6,124 nt of DNA from JBQTIP01 sp052388025 (lineage in GTDB: Bacteria > Actinomycetota > UBA4738 > HRBIN12), in NCBI GenBank assembly GCA_052388025.1, contig JBQTIP010000199.1:1-6124 (forward strand). The letters run 5' to 3'. Every line of letters begins with the position of its first letter. Position 1 is the stretch's first letter. This document shows, in pieces, positions 1 through 6,019 of the stretch. Below the pieces are notes generated by a model that worked only from the letters and a program-made list of their open reading frames with translations, had not been told where the DNA came from and did no database searches. Made by a program: the position numbers and the translations under genes.

Positions 1-231
1 TGCCTCTACACGATGACGCCCGACCGTGACTTCGTGATCGATGAGCTGCCGGGCAGCCCGGGGGTCTTCGTCGCGCAGGGGGCGGCCCACGCGTTCAAGT
101 TCGCGTCGGTCATCGGGCGGACGCTCGCGGAGCTGGCCGTGGACGGCCGGACCGGCCGGGACATCGCGCCGTTCGCGATCGACCGTCCGATCCTGTCGAT
201 GGCAGACCCACCGACGAGTTTCATGGTCTAG
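1..231 (+). CDS. FAD-dependent amine oxidase, MSOX / N-methyltryptophan oxidase-like (C-terminal 76 residues only)
   Basis: This is the 3' end of a gene that begins outside the window; the frame is open from base 1 to the TAG stop. The first visible residues, CLYTMTPDRDFVID, match the segment of monomeric sarcosine oxidase that starts with the cysteine covalently linked to FAD (Cys315 in the Bacillus enzyme). About 30 residues later comes GAAHAFKFAS, equivalent to the GHGFKFSSG segment holding the active-site lysine near the flavin (here Lys33 of the visible part). The ending DIAPFAIDRP matches the family's C-terminal DIxxFxxxRP pattern. Family members oxidise N-methyl amino acids such as sarcosine or N-methyltryptophan with O2, giving formaldehyde and H2O2 in the cytoplasm. 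The exact substrate cannot be told from the C-terminus. The gene lies 38 bases upstream of purE on the same strand, so co-transcription is likely. Confidence 0.85.
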   Translation, partial: CLYTMTPDRDFVIDELPGSPGVFVAQGAAHAFKFASVIGRTLAELAVDGRTGRDIAPFAIDRPILSMADPPTSFMV

Positions 232-256
232 TTGGACCCGAAGGGGCACTCGGTCC

Positions 257-266
257 GAGGAGGGAG
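257..266 (+). promoter_or_regulatory. Strong ribosome binding site of purE
   Basis: The purine run GAGGAGGGAG contains a perfect AGGAGG core at 258-263, leaving 6 bases before the ATG at 270. It fixes the purE start and is the best Shine-Dalgarno sequence in the window. Confidence 0.85.
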
Positions 267-269
267 TCG

Positions 270-764
270 ATGGTGGGTCCGCTGGTCGGCGTGATCATGG
301 GCTCGCGCTCGAACTGGGAGACGATGCGGCATGCGGCCGAGACCCTGGAGTCGCTCGGGATCGGGTTCGAGACGCGCGTGCTCTCGGCCCATCGAACGCC
401 CGACGAGCTGGCCGAGTACGCCTCCGGCGCTGAGGAGCGCGGGATCGAGGTGATCATCGCGGCGGCGGGTGGCGCCGCCGCCCTGCCGGGGGCGGTGGCG
501 GCGAAGACCACGCTGCCCGTCCTCGGGGTACCGATGGAGTCGAAGTCGCTGAAGGGCCTCGACTCGCTGCTGTCCATGGTTCAGATGCCGGCGGGCGTGC
601 CGGTGGGCACTCTCGCGATCGGCGAGGCCGGCGCGGTGAACTCCGCCCTGCTGGCCGCGAGCATCCTCGCGCTCCGCCACGACGACGTCGGGAAGAGCCT
701 GCGTAAGTACCGGGAACGCCAGACCTCGCAGGTGCTAGCCCACCCCGACCCGGCTGAGGAGTGA
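270..764 (+). CDS. purE: N5-carboxyaminoimidazole ribonucleotide mutase-like PurE with altered active-site positions
   Basis: PurE converts N5-CAIR, made by PurK, to 4-carboxy-AIR in de novo purine synthesis; it is a cytoplasmic octamer. The 164 residues match the usual class I length (E. coli 169) and start directly with the Rossmann-like strand VGVIMGS. Visible motifs are GSRSNW (11-16), SAHRTP (39-44, with the catalytic His41), AAGGAAALPG (65-74), DSLLSMVQMPAGVPVGTLAIG (around 97-118) and the C-terminal QTSQVLAHPDP. Two positions depart from the usual pattern. GSxSDW reads SNW, so Asn15 replaces the Asp equivalent to E. coli Asp19. AGGAAHLPG reads GGAAALPG, so Ala71 replaces the His equivalent to E. 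coli His75. The fold and catalytic His are intact, so a working enzyme is likely, but a divergent or paralogous role is possible. No purK lies nearby. The stop overlaps the next gene's start by 3 bases. Confidence 0.9.
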   Translation: MVGPLVGVIMGSRSNWETMRHAAETLESLGIGFETRVLSAHRTPDELAEYASGAEERGIEVIIAAAGGAAALPGAVAAKTTLPVLGVPMESKSLKGLDSLLSMVQMPAGVPVGTLAIGEAGAVNSALLAASILALRHDDVGKSLRKYRERQTSQVLAHPDPAEE

Positions 765-769
765 CTCCT
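757..769. repeat. 13-bp perfect palindrome over the purE stop / next start
   Basis: AGGAGT, one base, ACTCCT. It covers the purE TGA (762-764), the GTG start at 761 and the GAGGAG sequence (756-761) that could serve the next gene. As RNA the pairing would be a 4-bp stem with a 5-base loop that hides the Shine-Dalgarno sequence until ribosomes finish purE. It may be coincidental. Confidence 0.4.
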
Positions 770-2788
770 GGGTTGAGGAGAGGTGCCGCCGCGCTCTGCC
801 TGATCGTGGTCGCATCGATGGCGGCTCCGGCTCGAGCGGACGGCCCGGCGATCGGTCAGTTCGTCGTGCGATGCGGGTACTCCCACTCGCTGCCGGACGA
901 TCCGATCGTCCTTCCCGGCCAGCCGGGAGCCTCGCACCTCCACGACTTCTTCGGGAACACCACCACCGATGCCTTCTCGAGCCAGGCGTCGCTGCTCGCG
1001 GGGCAGACGACGTGCGCGGTACCGAGCGACACGGCCGGGTACTGGGCGCCGGCCGCGTATCTGAACGGCGTGCAGCTCACGCCGCTCGTCATGCGGATCT
1101 ACTACCTGGGCGAGGCGAACGCCGACGTGGAGACGATCCCGGCCGGGCTTCAGATCGTGGGCGGGAACCCGCAGGCGAGGGGTGCGGCCGAGAACCCGCA
1201 TGCCGACTGGTTCTGCGGCGAAACGAAGAACGTGAAGACGCCGCGGATGGAACGGCCGTACGACTGCACGCCGTACGCGGCGTACAGCTTCGTCGACGGC
1301 GTCGTGGGGATCGTCGACATGCCGAGCTGCTGGGACGGCGTCGGGCTCACTCGCGAGCACGTCGTCTACCCGGTGAACGGCGCGTGCCCGGCCGGCTTCG
1401 GGCACGTCCTGCCGAGGCTCAGTCAGCGGATCCACTACGGGGTGATGAACCCGCTCAATTCCGACGGGACCGTCGCGCTCTCGCTCGCGAGCGGCTCGTA
1501 CTTCACGTTCCACTCGGATTTCTGGAACGCGTGGCAGCAGCCGCGGCTCGACCAGCTCGTGGCCGACTGCCTCGTCGCGCACGTCCACTGCGGGGCGATC
1601 GGGGTCGCGCCGGAGGTCGAGTGGACGGTCCAGCTCGGCACGACACGCCTTGATGTCGGGAACGCGATCGCCGTCGGCTCCTCCGGCGGCGCATACGTGG
1701 GCGGGTTCACGAACCTCGCGCTCCCGGGGCAGGAGCACCACCGCCTATCGGACGCCTTCGTGAGCAGGTATGCCGCGGACGGCAGCCCGCTCTGGACGCG
1801 CCAGTTCGGGACCTCCGGCGTCGACCAGATCCTGGCGCTTGCGGCCGGCGGGTCCGGCGTGTACGTGGCCGGCTTCACCGACGGGAGGCTCCCCGGCCAG
1901 ACCCAGGTGGGTGGCACCGACGCCTTCGTCCGCAGGTATCGGCCGGACGGATCGGTGGCCTGGACGCGCCAGTTCGGGACGAGGCGCACGGACCAGGCCC
2001 TGGCGATCGAGGTGCGCGGCGGGAGCGTCTACGTCGCCGGCCGGACCGACGGTGTGTTCCGCGGACAGTCCCGGCGAGGAGGCGTGGACGCGTTCGTCCG
2101 CCGCTACGACGTGAGCGGTCGGCTGGCCTGGACGCGGCAGTTCGGGTCGGCGGGGTCGGACGAGGCGCTCGGCATCGCGGCTGGGGACGGGGGGGTGTAC
2201 GTCTCCGGCTCGGTGGGCGGGGCCTTCGCGGGCAGTGGGAGCGGTGGCCTCGACGCTTTCCTTCGCCGCTACGAGGCCGACGGCGACCGGGGATGGACCC
2301 GCCGGTTCGGGACCGCCGGGGACGATGAGGCGGCAGGGGTCGACGTGCGGGGGACAGGCGTCTTCGTGGCCGGGACGGCCGGCGGCGCGCTCGGCGGCGA
2401 GGTCGGCCTCGGCGGCGCGGACGCCTTCCTGCGCAGGTACGACGCGGATGGGGTGCACGTCTGGACGCGCCAGTTCGGGACGCCGGGCACCGACGGAGCG
2501 GCCGCGGTCGCGGCGGTCCCGAGCGGGGTCCACGTCGCGGGGACCACAGACGGAGCTTTCGTGGACCAGATCTTGCTGGGGGAGACCGACGGCTGGGTTC
2601 GCAAGTACCGGGCCAACGGCGCCGAGGACTGGACCCGGCAGCTAGGGACGCCCGACCACGACGAGGCGCTCGCGGTGGCGCTCGACGCCTCGGGCGTGTA
2701 TCTGACCGGGCTCACCCACGGCACGTTCGAGGGACAGGTGAACGCCGGAGACCGCGACGTTTTCGTCATGAAGCTCCGATTCACATAG
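761..2788 (+). CDS. Secreted protein: DUF1996 domain fused to a seven-bladed SBBP-type beta-propeller
   Basis: The protein has 675 residues and no assigned function. A signal peptide is clear: RR at 6-7, a hydrophobic stretch at 9-21, and an ARA cleavage site around residue 27. Residues about 34-280 resemble DUF1996 (PF09362), known from fungal and actinobacterial extracellular proteins: ASHLHDFFGN (57-66), DTAGYW (90-95), IVGGNP, WFCG, MPSCWDGV (187-194), YPVNGACP and a closing HVHCG (274-278). It has eight cysteines after the signal (38, 85, 152, 169, 190, 209, 270, 277), an even number suiting disulfides outside the cell. Residues 288-675 are seven cysteine-free repeats of about 56 residues, one complete propeller. 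The start could be GTG 761, overlapping purE, or TTG 773; GAGGAG at 756-761 is 11 bases from the TTG and too close to the GTG. There is no C-terminal anchor, so release from the cell or wall association is likely. Carbohydrate or surface binding is only a guess. Confidence 0.85.
   Translation: MTPGLRRGAAALCLIVVASMAAPARADGPAIGQFVVRCGYSHSLPDDPIVLPGQPGASHLHDFFGNTTTDAFSSQASLLAGQTTCAVPSDTAGYWAPAAYLNGVQLTPLVMRIYYLGEANADVETIPAGLQIVGGNPQARGAAENPHADWFCGETKNVKTPRMERPYDCTPYAAYSFVDGVVGIVDMPSCWDGVGLTREHVVYPVNGACPAGFGHVLPRLSQRIHYGVMNPLNSDGTVALSLASGSYFTFHSDFWNAWQQPRLDQLVADCLVAHVHCGAIGVAPEVEWTVQLGTTRLDVGNAIAVGSSGGAYVGGFTNLALPGQEHHRLSDAFVSRYAADGSPLWTRQFGTSGVDQILALAAGGSGVYVAGFTDGRLPGQTQVGGTDAFVRRYRPDGSVAWTRQFGTRRTDQALAIEVRGGSVYVAGRTDGVFRGQSRRGGVDAFVRRYDVSGRLAWTRQFGSAGSDEALGIAAGDGGVYVSGSVGGAFAGSGSGGLDAFLRRYEADGDRGWTRRFGTAGDDEAAGVDVRGTGVFVAGTAGGALGGEVGLGGADAFLRRYDADGVHVWTRQFGTPGTDGAAAVAAVPSGVHVAGTTDGAFVDQILLGETDGWVRKYRANGAEDWTRQLGTPDHDEALAVALDASGVYLTGLTHGTFEGQVNAGDRDVFVMKLRFT
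1622..2785 (+). repeat. Seven tandem SBBP-like propeller blades within the secreted protein
   Basis: Blades begin with a conserved Trp at codons 1622, 1793, 1961, 2129, 2294, 2462 and 2630. Their lengths are 57, 56, 56, 55, 56, 56 and 52 residues. The consensus is WTRQFGT, then a D-x-A-L-A-I stretch, SGVYVAG-TDG, GG-DAFVRRY and a DG turn. The pattern resembles the SBBP family (PF06739). The first and last blades are the most divergent, as expected for ends that close the ring. At DNA level a 21-base segment over the WTRQFGT codons is identical at 1792, 1960 and 2461, which indicates internal duplication or homogenisation. Confidence 0.85.
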
Positions 2789-2799
2789 GTGACCGGACG

Positions 2800-2836
2800 G
2801 CGACGCGTAGCCCTCGCTGCAGATGACCGGCGTCGC
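2800..2836. terminator. Weak candidate bidirectional terminator between convergent genes
   Basis: GCGACGC at 2800-2806 pairs perfectly with GCGTCGC at 2830-2836 across a 23-base loop. It fills the 47-base gap between the two convergent stops. There is no T-run on either side, and a 7-bp match is not rare in such GC-rich DNA. The location is the main support. Confidence 0.3.
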
Positions 2837-3480
2837 TACACGAGGTGCCGGTCGGTCGCCCACCTCGTGAGCTCGTAGCGGCTCGAGAGCTGGAGCTTGC
2901 GCAGCACCGCCGAGACGTGAGTCTCGACGGTCTTCACCGAGATGTGGAGCTTGCGGGCGACCTCCTTGTACGCATAGCCGCGGGCGATGTACCGCAGCAC
3001 CTCGCGCTCACGCGCCGTGAGCTGCCCTACCTCCGGGTCCGCCTTCGCGGGCGCGATCCCCGCGAACGCGTCGAGCACGAACCCGGCCAGCCGGGGCGAG
3101 AACACCGCGTCGCCCTCGTGGACGCGACGGATCGCGTCCGCCAGATCGGCCGGGGAGATGGTCTTCGTGACGTAGCCTCGGGCGCCGGCGTGGATCAGGG
3201 CGATGACGTCATCGGCGGCGTCGGACACCGAGAGCGCGAGGAACCGGACGTCTGGATGGGTCGAGGACACGGCATCGATCACGGCGACGCCCCCTCCGTC
3301 GGGCAGGTGAACATCGAGGAGAACGACGTCGGGCGAGGAAGCGCGTATCCCTTCGATCGCCGACGGCACGTCTCTAGCCCCCCCGACGATCTCAAAGGCG
3401 TCGCCGAGCTCCGACCTCACGCCGGAAAGGAAGAGGTGGTGGTCGTCGACCAGGAAGGTGCGAATGCGACCGCCGCTCAC
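2836..3480 (-). CDS. NarL/LuxR-family response regulator, partner of the PspC-type histidine kinase
   Basis: A 214-residue cytoplasmic DNA-binding regulator. The receiver domain covers about residues 6-122: acidic pair Asp12-Asp13 in LVDDHH, phospho-acceptor Asp56 in VVLLDVHLPDG, switch Ser84 in LALSVSD and conserved Lys106 in GYVTKTIS. After a linker rich in Ala and Pro, residues 154-208 form a LuxR-type helix-turn-helix: LTAREREVLRYIARG, YKEVARKLHIS, VKTVETHVSAVLRKL. Length and layout are typical of NarL/FixJ regulators. The frame stays open upstream to about 3900, but that part is the shadow of the kinase gene. The GTG at 3480 is chosen because the receiver domain starts there, a GGAGGA sits 4 bases upstream, and GTGA overlaps the kinase stop. 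Phosphorylation by the kinase just upstream should promote dimerisation and DNA binding; the repeat-rich divergent region at 4748-4800 is a likely target, by inference. Confidence 0.93.
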   Translation of the reverse strand: MSGGRIRTFLVDDHHLFLSGVRSELGDAFEIVGGARDVPSAIEGIRASSPDVVLLDVHLPDGGGVAVIDAVSSTHPDVRFLALSVSDAADDVIALIHAGARGYVTKTISPADLADAIRRVHEGDAVFSPRLAGFVLDAFAGIAPAKADPEVGQLTAREREVLRYIARGYAYKEVARKLHISVKTVETHVSAVLRKLQLSSRYELTRWATDRHLV

Positions 3481-4706
3481 GCGCTCCTCCGCGGAACCCG
3501 GATCTGCACCTCGGTGCCCCGTCCGGGGGCGGTCACGACGAGCGCCGAGCCGCCGTTCCTCGCCATGCGCCCCTCGATCGACTCCGAGATACCGCGCCGG
3601 TCGGGCGGAGCCAGGTCGGGATCGAACCCGGCCCCCTGGTCGCGGACGTAGGCGGCCACGGCGTCCGGCTCGACCTCGACGTACACGGAGACGTTCCTCG
3701 CGCCGGAGTGCTTCGCGGCGTTGATCATCGCCTCCCGACAAGCGTGCACGAGCGCCCGGAGCCCGTCGTCCAACCTGCAGTCGCCGACGGTGACGACCTC
3801 GATCGTCGCGCGGTGCGAGCGCTCCACCTCGGCCGCCGCCGCGTCGATGGCGGTGCTCAGCAGGTTGTGGTCGATCGCCCTGGCGCGCCCGTACAGCCAC
3901 GTCCGGAGCTCGCGCTCCTGGGCGCGCGCGAGGCTCGCCATCTCACGGGGCTCGCCCGTGCGCTGGATGAGGGCGAGCGTCTGGAGCACGGAGTCGTGGA
4001 GATGGGCGGCGACCTCCGCCCGCTCCTCCGACCTGATGCGCTGGCGTCGCTCCTCGGCGAGCTGGCGCCCGAGCCTCCAGATCCAGGGGCCGAGGATCAC
4101 GGCGAGTCCCATTACGGCCGCCGCAACCGCGAGCGGGGCGTTTTGCGTGATGTCCACCGCGCGGTTCGCCGACAGGAACGCGACCAGCGCGGCGGCGATC
4201 AGCACGACTCCCGCCGCCAGGCGCAGCCGCGGAGCCTTGCCCGCGAGAGCGTGCGAGGTGTTCCCGGGCAGGCGAGCGACGAGCCTGCCCCAGCGGGTGC
4301 GCTCGGTGTCGTCGCTGCGGGTCCAGATGACGGCTGAGCCGAGGACGGCGAGCGCGACCGGCCAGACGAGCCTGTCGCCGAACCAGAAGCCCGCCTCGCG
4401 CAGCAGCAGCATGGCGCCCAGCACGACGAGACCAACCGCGAAGGCCTGGCGGGCGCTGGTGCGCGGTGCCTGAGTGGAGCGGACGTCCTGCCGGGGCGGC
4501 GCTGCCACGACGAGCGCGAGCAGATACAAGAGGATCCCCGCGCTCCCCGCCATCGCGAGGACGATGAAGGCGAGGCGGACCACCACGGGGTCGATGCCGA
4601 GGCGCTCTCCGATCCCCCCGGCCACCCCGGTCAGGACGTGATCGCCGCTGCTCCTCCGCAGTCGGGTCCTGACGATCCTCCTGTGGGTGCCGGCCCTGGA
4701 AGCCAC
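3477..4706 (-). CDS. Membrane histidine kinase with N-terminal PspC domain (HisKA_3 / HATPase_c)
   Basis: A 409-residue sensor kinase. Residues 17-70 are a PspC domain (RRSSGDHVLTGVAGGIGERLGIDP followed by a membrane segment at about 46-69). Further hydrophobic segments lie near 88-103, 113-128, 163-180 and 190-210, so sensing is probably within or at the membrane. Residues 230-250 hold the HisKA_3 box AAHLHDSVLQTL, with phospho-acceptor His237 and a D-x-x-x-Q motif (Asp238, Gln242) linked in this family to phosphatase activity. The ATPase domain has an N box HACREAMINAAKHSG (Glu325, Asn329), G1 DQGAGFD (356-362), and RRGISESIEGRM followed by APGRGTEV at the end. Among in-frame codons after the upstream stop at 4719-4721, the GTG at 4706 is the only start that keeps the PspC domain whole. 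No Shine-Dalgarno precedes it, so the mRNA may be leaderless. The 3' end overlaps the regulator gene by 4 bases, and the gene diverges from another PspC gene. Cell-envelope stress is the probable input, inferred from the domains. Confidence 0.92.
   Translation of the reverse strand: MASRAGTHRRIVRTRLRRSSGDHVLTGVAGGIGERLGIDPVVVRLAFIVLAMAGSAGILLYLLALVVAAPPRQDVRSTQAPRTSARQAFAVGLVVLGAMLLLREAGFWFGDRLVWPVALAVLGSAVIWTRSDDTERTRWGRLVARLPGNTSHALAGKAPRLRLAAGVVLIAAALVAFLSANRAVDITQNAPLAVAAAVMGLAVILGPWIWRLGRQLAEERRQRIRSEERAEVAAHLHDSVLQTLALIQRTGEPREMASLARAQERELRTWLYGRARAIDHNLLSTAIDAAAAEVERSHRATIEVVTVGDCRLDDGLRALVHACREAMINAAKHSGARNVSVYVEVEPDAVAAYVRDQGAGFDPDLAPPDRRGISESIEGRMARNGGSALVVTAPGRGTEVQIRVPRRSA
3485..3490 (-). 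promoter_or_regulatory. Ribosome binding site that fixes the response-regulator start
   Basis: Read on the minus strand, GGAGGA lies 4 bases before the GTG at 3480, inside the last codons of the kinase gene. It supports the short regulator start and translational coupling to the kinase. Confidence 0.7.
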
Positions 4707-4747
4707 GGACCGATGTTCTCACGGGAGGCTCGGTGTCGGCGATCGGG

Positions 4748-4800
4748 CATTCCCCTGAACGTGAGGAGCCCGCCCTCAGGGTTTTCCTGGGGTCATTCCC
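4748..4800. promoter_or_regulatory. Cluster of direct and inverted repeats in the divergent region: candidate operator
   Basis: The gap between the divergent kinase (start 4706) and PspC/LiaF-like gene (start about 4838) holds nested repeats. CATTCCC occurs at 4748-4754 and again at 4794-4800. CCCTGA at 4753-4758 is matched by its reverse complement TCAGGG at 4776-4781. CCTCAGG (4774-4780) and CCTGGGG (4786-4792) form a 7-base inverted repeat with one mismatch around a GTTTT centre, a size that would suit a LuxR-type regulator dimer. The T-run stands out in GC-rich surroundings. I could not recognise convincing -35/-10 boxes on either strand. Confidence 0.45.
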
Positions 4801-4822
4801 GATGGCGCGCCTCTGGGGACGC

Positions 4823-4829
4823 GGGGAAG
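4823..4829 (+). promoter_or_regulatory. Probable ribosome binding site for the PspC/LiaF-like gene
   Basis: GGGGAAG lies 8 bases before the GTG at 4838. It is only moderately good but better placed than anything before the in-frame ATG at 4802 or GTG at 4733. Confidence 0.45.
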
Positions 4830-4837
4830 ATGTGGGC

Positions 4838-6019
4838 GTGAACGAGGAGCCGAGCCCGCGCCGGCTCAGGCGCCGCGCCAACCACCGGCTGATCGCGGGC
4901 GTCGCGGGCGGCCTGGCCGACTACTCCGGCATTCGACCGGTCTTCTTCCGCATCGCGTTCGTCCTGTTCACGATCGTGGGCGGCCTCGGCGTCCTGGTGT
5001 ACCTGCTCCTTTGGTGGATCGTCCCTCGCGCCGACCTTCCGGACTCGGCCGGGCAACGGCTTCTGCGGCGATTCCCGAACGCGCCGTCGTGGGTCGGCAT
5101 CGGTCTCTTGATGCTGGCGACCGTGCTGCTCGCAGGGGAGTTCGGCCTCTGGCGGCCGGGCGTCGTGTTGGCCTTCCTCCTGATCGGCCTCGGAGTCATC
5201 CTGTTCAAGCGGGACGCGCAGCGTGAGACGCCGACGGGGGCGCGGGTGCCGGTGGAGCCGGCCTCGACGGCCCGGATCGACGAGCCCGACTACTTGGACC
5301 GGGAGCCGGGTCCAGGTGTGGCGGCGCCGGCGCCAGAGAGACGTCGTCGCCCCCGCTCCCCGCTCGGGTGGCTCACGATCGGAGCGGTGTTGCTGGTCGC
5401 GGCGATCGCCGCCGCGCTGGACAACTTGGACATTGTCGGGCTCACGATCGGCCAGCACGTCGCGTTGTCGCTAACCGTCCTCGCAGTCGGGCTCCTGGCC
5501 GGCGCCGTTTGGGGCCGGGCCCGCTGGCTCATCCTCGTGGGGACGCTCCTGCTGCCGGCCGTGCTGGCCGCCAGCGTGATCCGCGTGCCGCTGGAAGGGG
5601 GCTTCGGCGCTCTGTACCAGCAACCCGTCTCGGCGCAGGAGGTCCCCACCGTGTACCGGCGGGTGGCGGGAAACATGATCATCGATCTCTCCCGGCTCCG
5701 GCTCGACAGCCGTCCGGTCTCGTTCGAGGCCTCCGTGGGCGTGGGCGGCATCAACGTGATCGTCCCTCGGGACGCTCGGGTCCAGATCGTCGGCGACGTG
5801 GGAGCCGGCGCGCTCCAGGTCCTCAGGAACGCCGAGCGCGGTTTCGATCTCACGGTCGACCGCGTCATCGGACCGTCGACGGGGGATGTGCAGTTGGTCC
5901 TGTACCTACGGGCGGGCATCGGCTCCATCTCCGTGTACCGAGTGGCCGGCCGACATCGGAGCGAGAAGGAGGAGCGTTCCAAGAAGGAGCGTCGAGTCAA
6001 GGATGGCGGCAAGGGATGA
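4838..6019 (+). CDS. PspC-domain multi-pass membrane protein with LiaF-like C-terminal domain
   Basis: A 393-residue protein from the chosen GTG. Residues 8-64 form a PspC domain (LRRRANHRLIAGVAGGLADYSGIRP then a long hydrophobic stretch ending LLLWWIVPRAD), clearly related to the N-terminus of the divergent kinase. Further membrane segments lie at about 84-100, 104-123, 175-194, 205-224 and 228-248, with a charged, proline-rich linker at 124-174. Residues about 272-367 look like the LiaF / cell-wall-active antibiotic response C-terminal domain: beta-rich, with VGVGGINVIVPRDARVQIVGDVGAG and a closing AGIGSISVYR. The tail (371-393) is rich in Lys, Glu and Arg. LiaF proteins restrain or modulate partner kinases during envelope stress, so this protein may gate the divergent kinase; that is inference. 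In-frame starts at 4733 and 4802 would lengthen the protein through the repeat-rich control region without adding any recognisable domain. The stop overlaps the next ATG (ATGA). Confidence 0.85.
   Translation: MNEEPSPRRLRRRANHRLIAGVAGGLADYSGIRPVFFRIAFVLFTIVGGLGVLVYLLLWWIVPRADLPDSAGQRLLRRFPNAPSWVGIGLLMLATVLLAGEFGLWRPGVVLAFLLIGLGVILFKRDAQRETPTGARVPVEPASTARIDEPDYLDREPGPGVAAPAPERRRRPRSPLGWLTIGAVLLVAAIAAALDNLDIVGLTIGQHVALSLTVLAVGLLAGAVWGRARWLILVGTLLLPAVLAASVIRVPLEGGFGALYQQPVSAQEVPTVYRRVAGNMIIDLSRLRLDSRPVSFEASVGVGGINVIVPRDARVQIVGDVGAGALQVLRNAERGFDLTVDRVIGPSTGDVQLVLYLRAGIGSISVYRVAGRHRSEKEERSKKERRVKDGGKG

Noticed and set aside
232..269. Separate promoter for purE
   Set aside because: The 38-base gap holds a ribosome binding site but no recognisable -35/-10 pair. 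Read-through from the upstream oxidase gene is simpler.
581..1741. 386-codon minus-strand open frame opposite purE and the DUF1996 domain
   Set aside because: It is rich in Arg, Val, Asp and Pro without any motif, typical of an antisense shadow in GC-rich DNA. The plus strand here encodes clearly recognisable proteins.
1745..2533. 262-codon minus-strand open frame opposite the propeller
   Set aside because: Its repeats only mirror the blade repeats of the plus-strand gene. The composition is shadow-like and there is no ribosome binding site or domain.
1622..2785. CRISPR-like or intergenic tandem repeat array
   Set aside because: The periodicity of about 168 bases is in frame and encodes propeller blades. 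The conserved parts are protein motifs, not short identical repeats with spacers.
3481..3900. N-terminal extension of the response regulator
   Set aside because: The frame is open, but the extra residues are low-complexity shadow of the kinase C-terminus. The receiver domain begins at the GTG at 3480, which has a good Shine-Dalgarno sequence.
4733..4837. Longer N-terminus for the PspC/LiaF-like protein (GTG 4733 or ATG 4802)
   Set aside because: The added residues match no PspC feature, would cross the repeat-rich control region, and the upstream starts lack good ribosome binding sites. ATG 4802 is not fully excluded.
3943..4881. 312-codon minus-strand frame overlapping the kinase gene and the start of the PspC/LiaF-like gene
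   Set aside because: It is dominated by Arg, Gly, Ala and Pro with no domain, and conflicts with the well-supported kinase frame.
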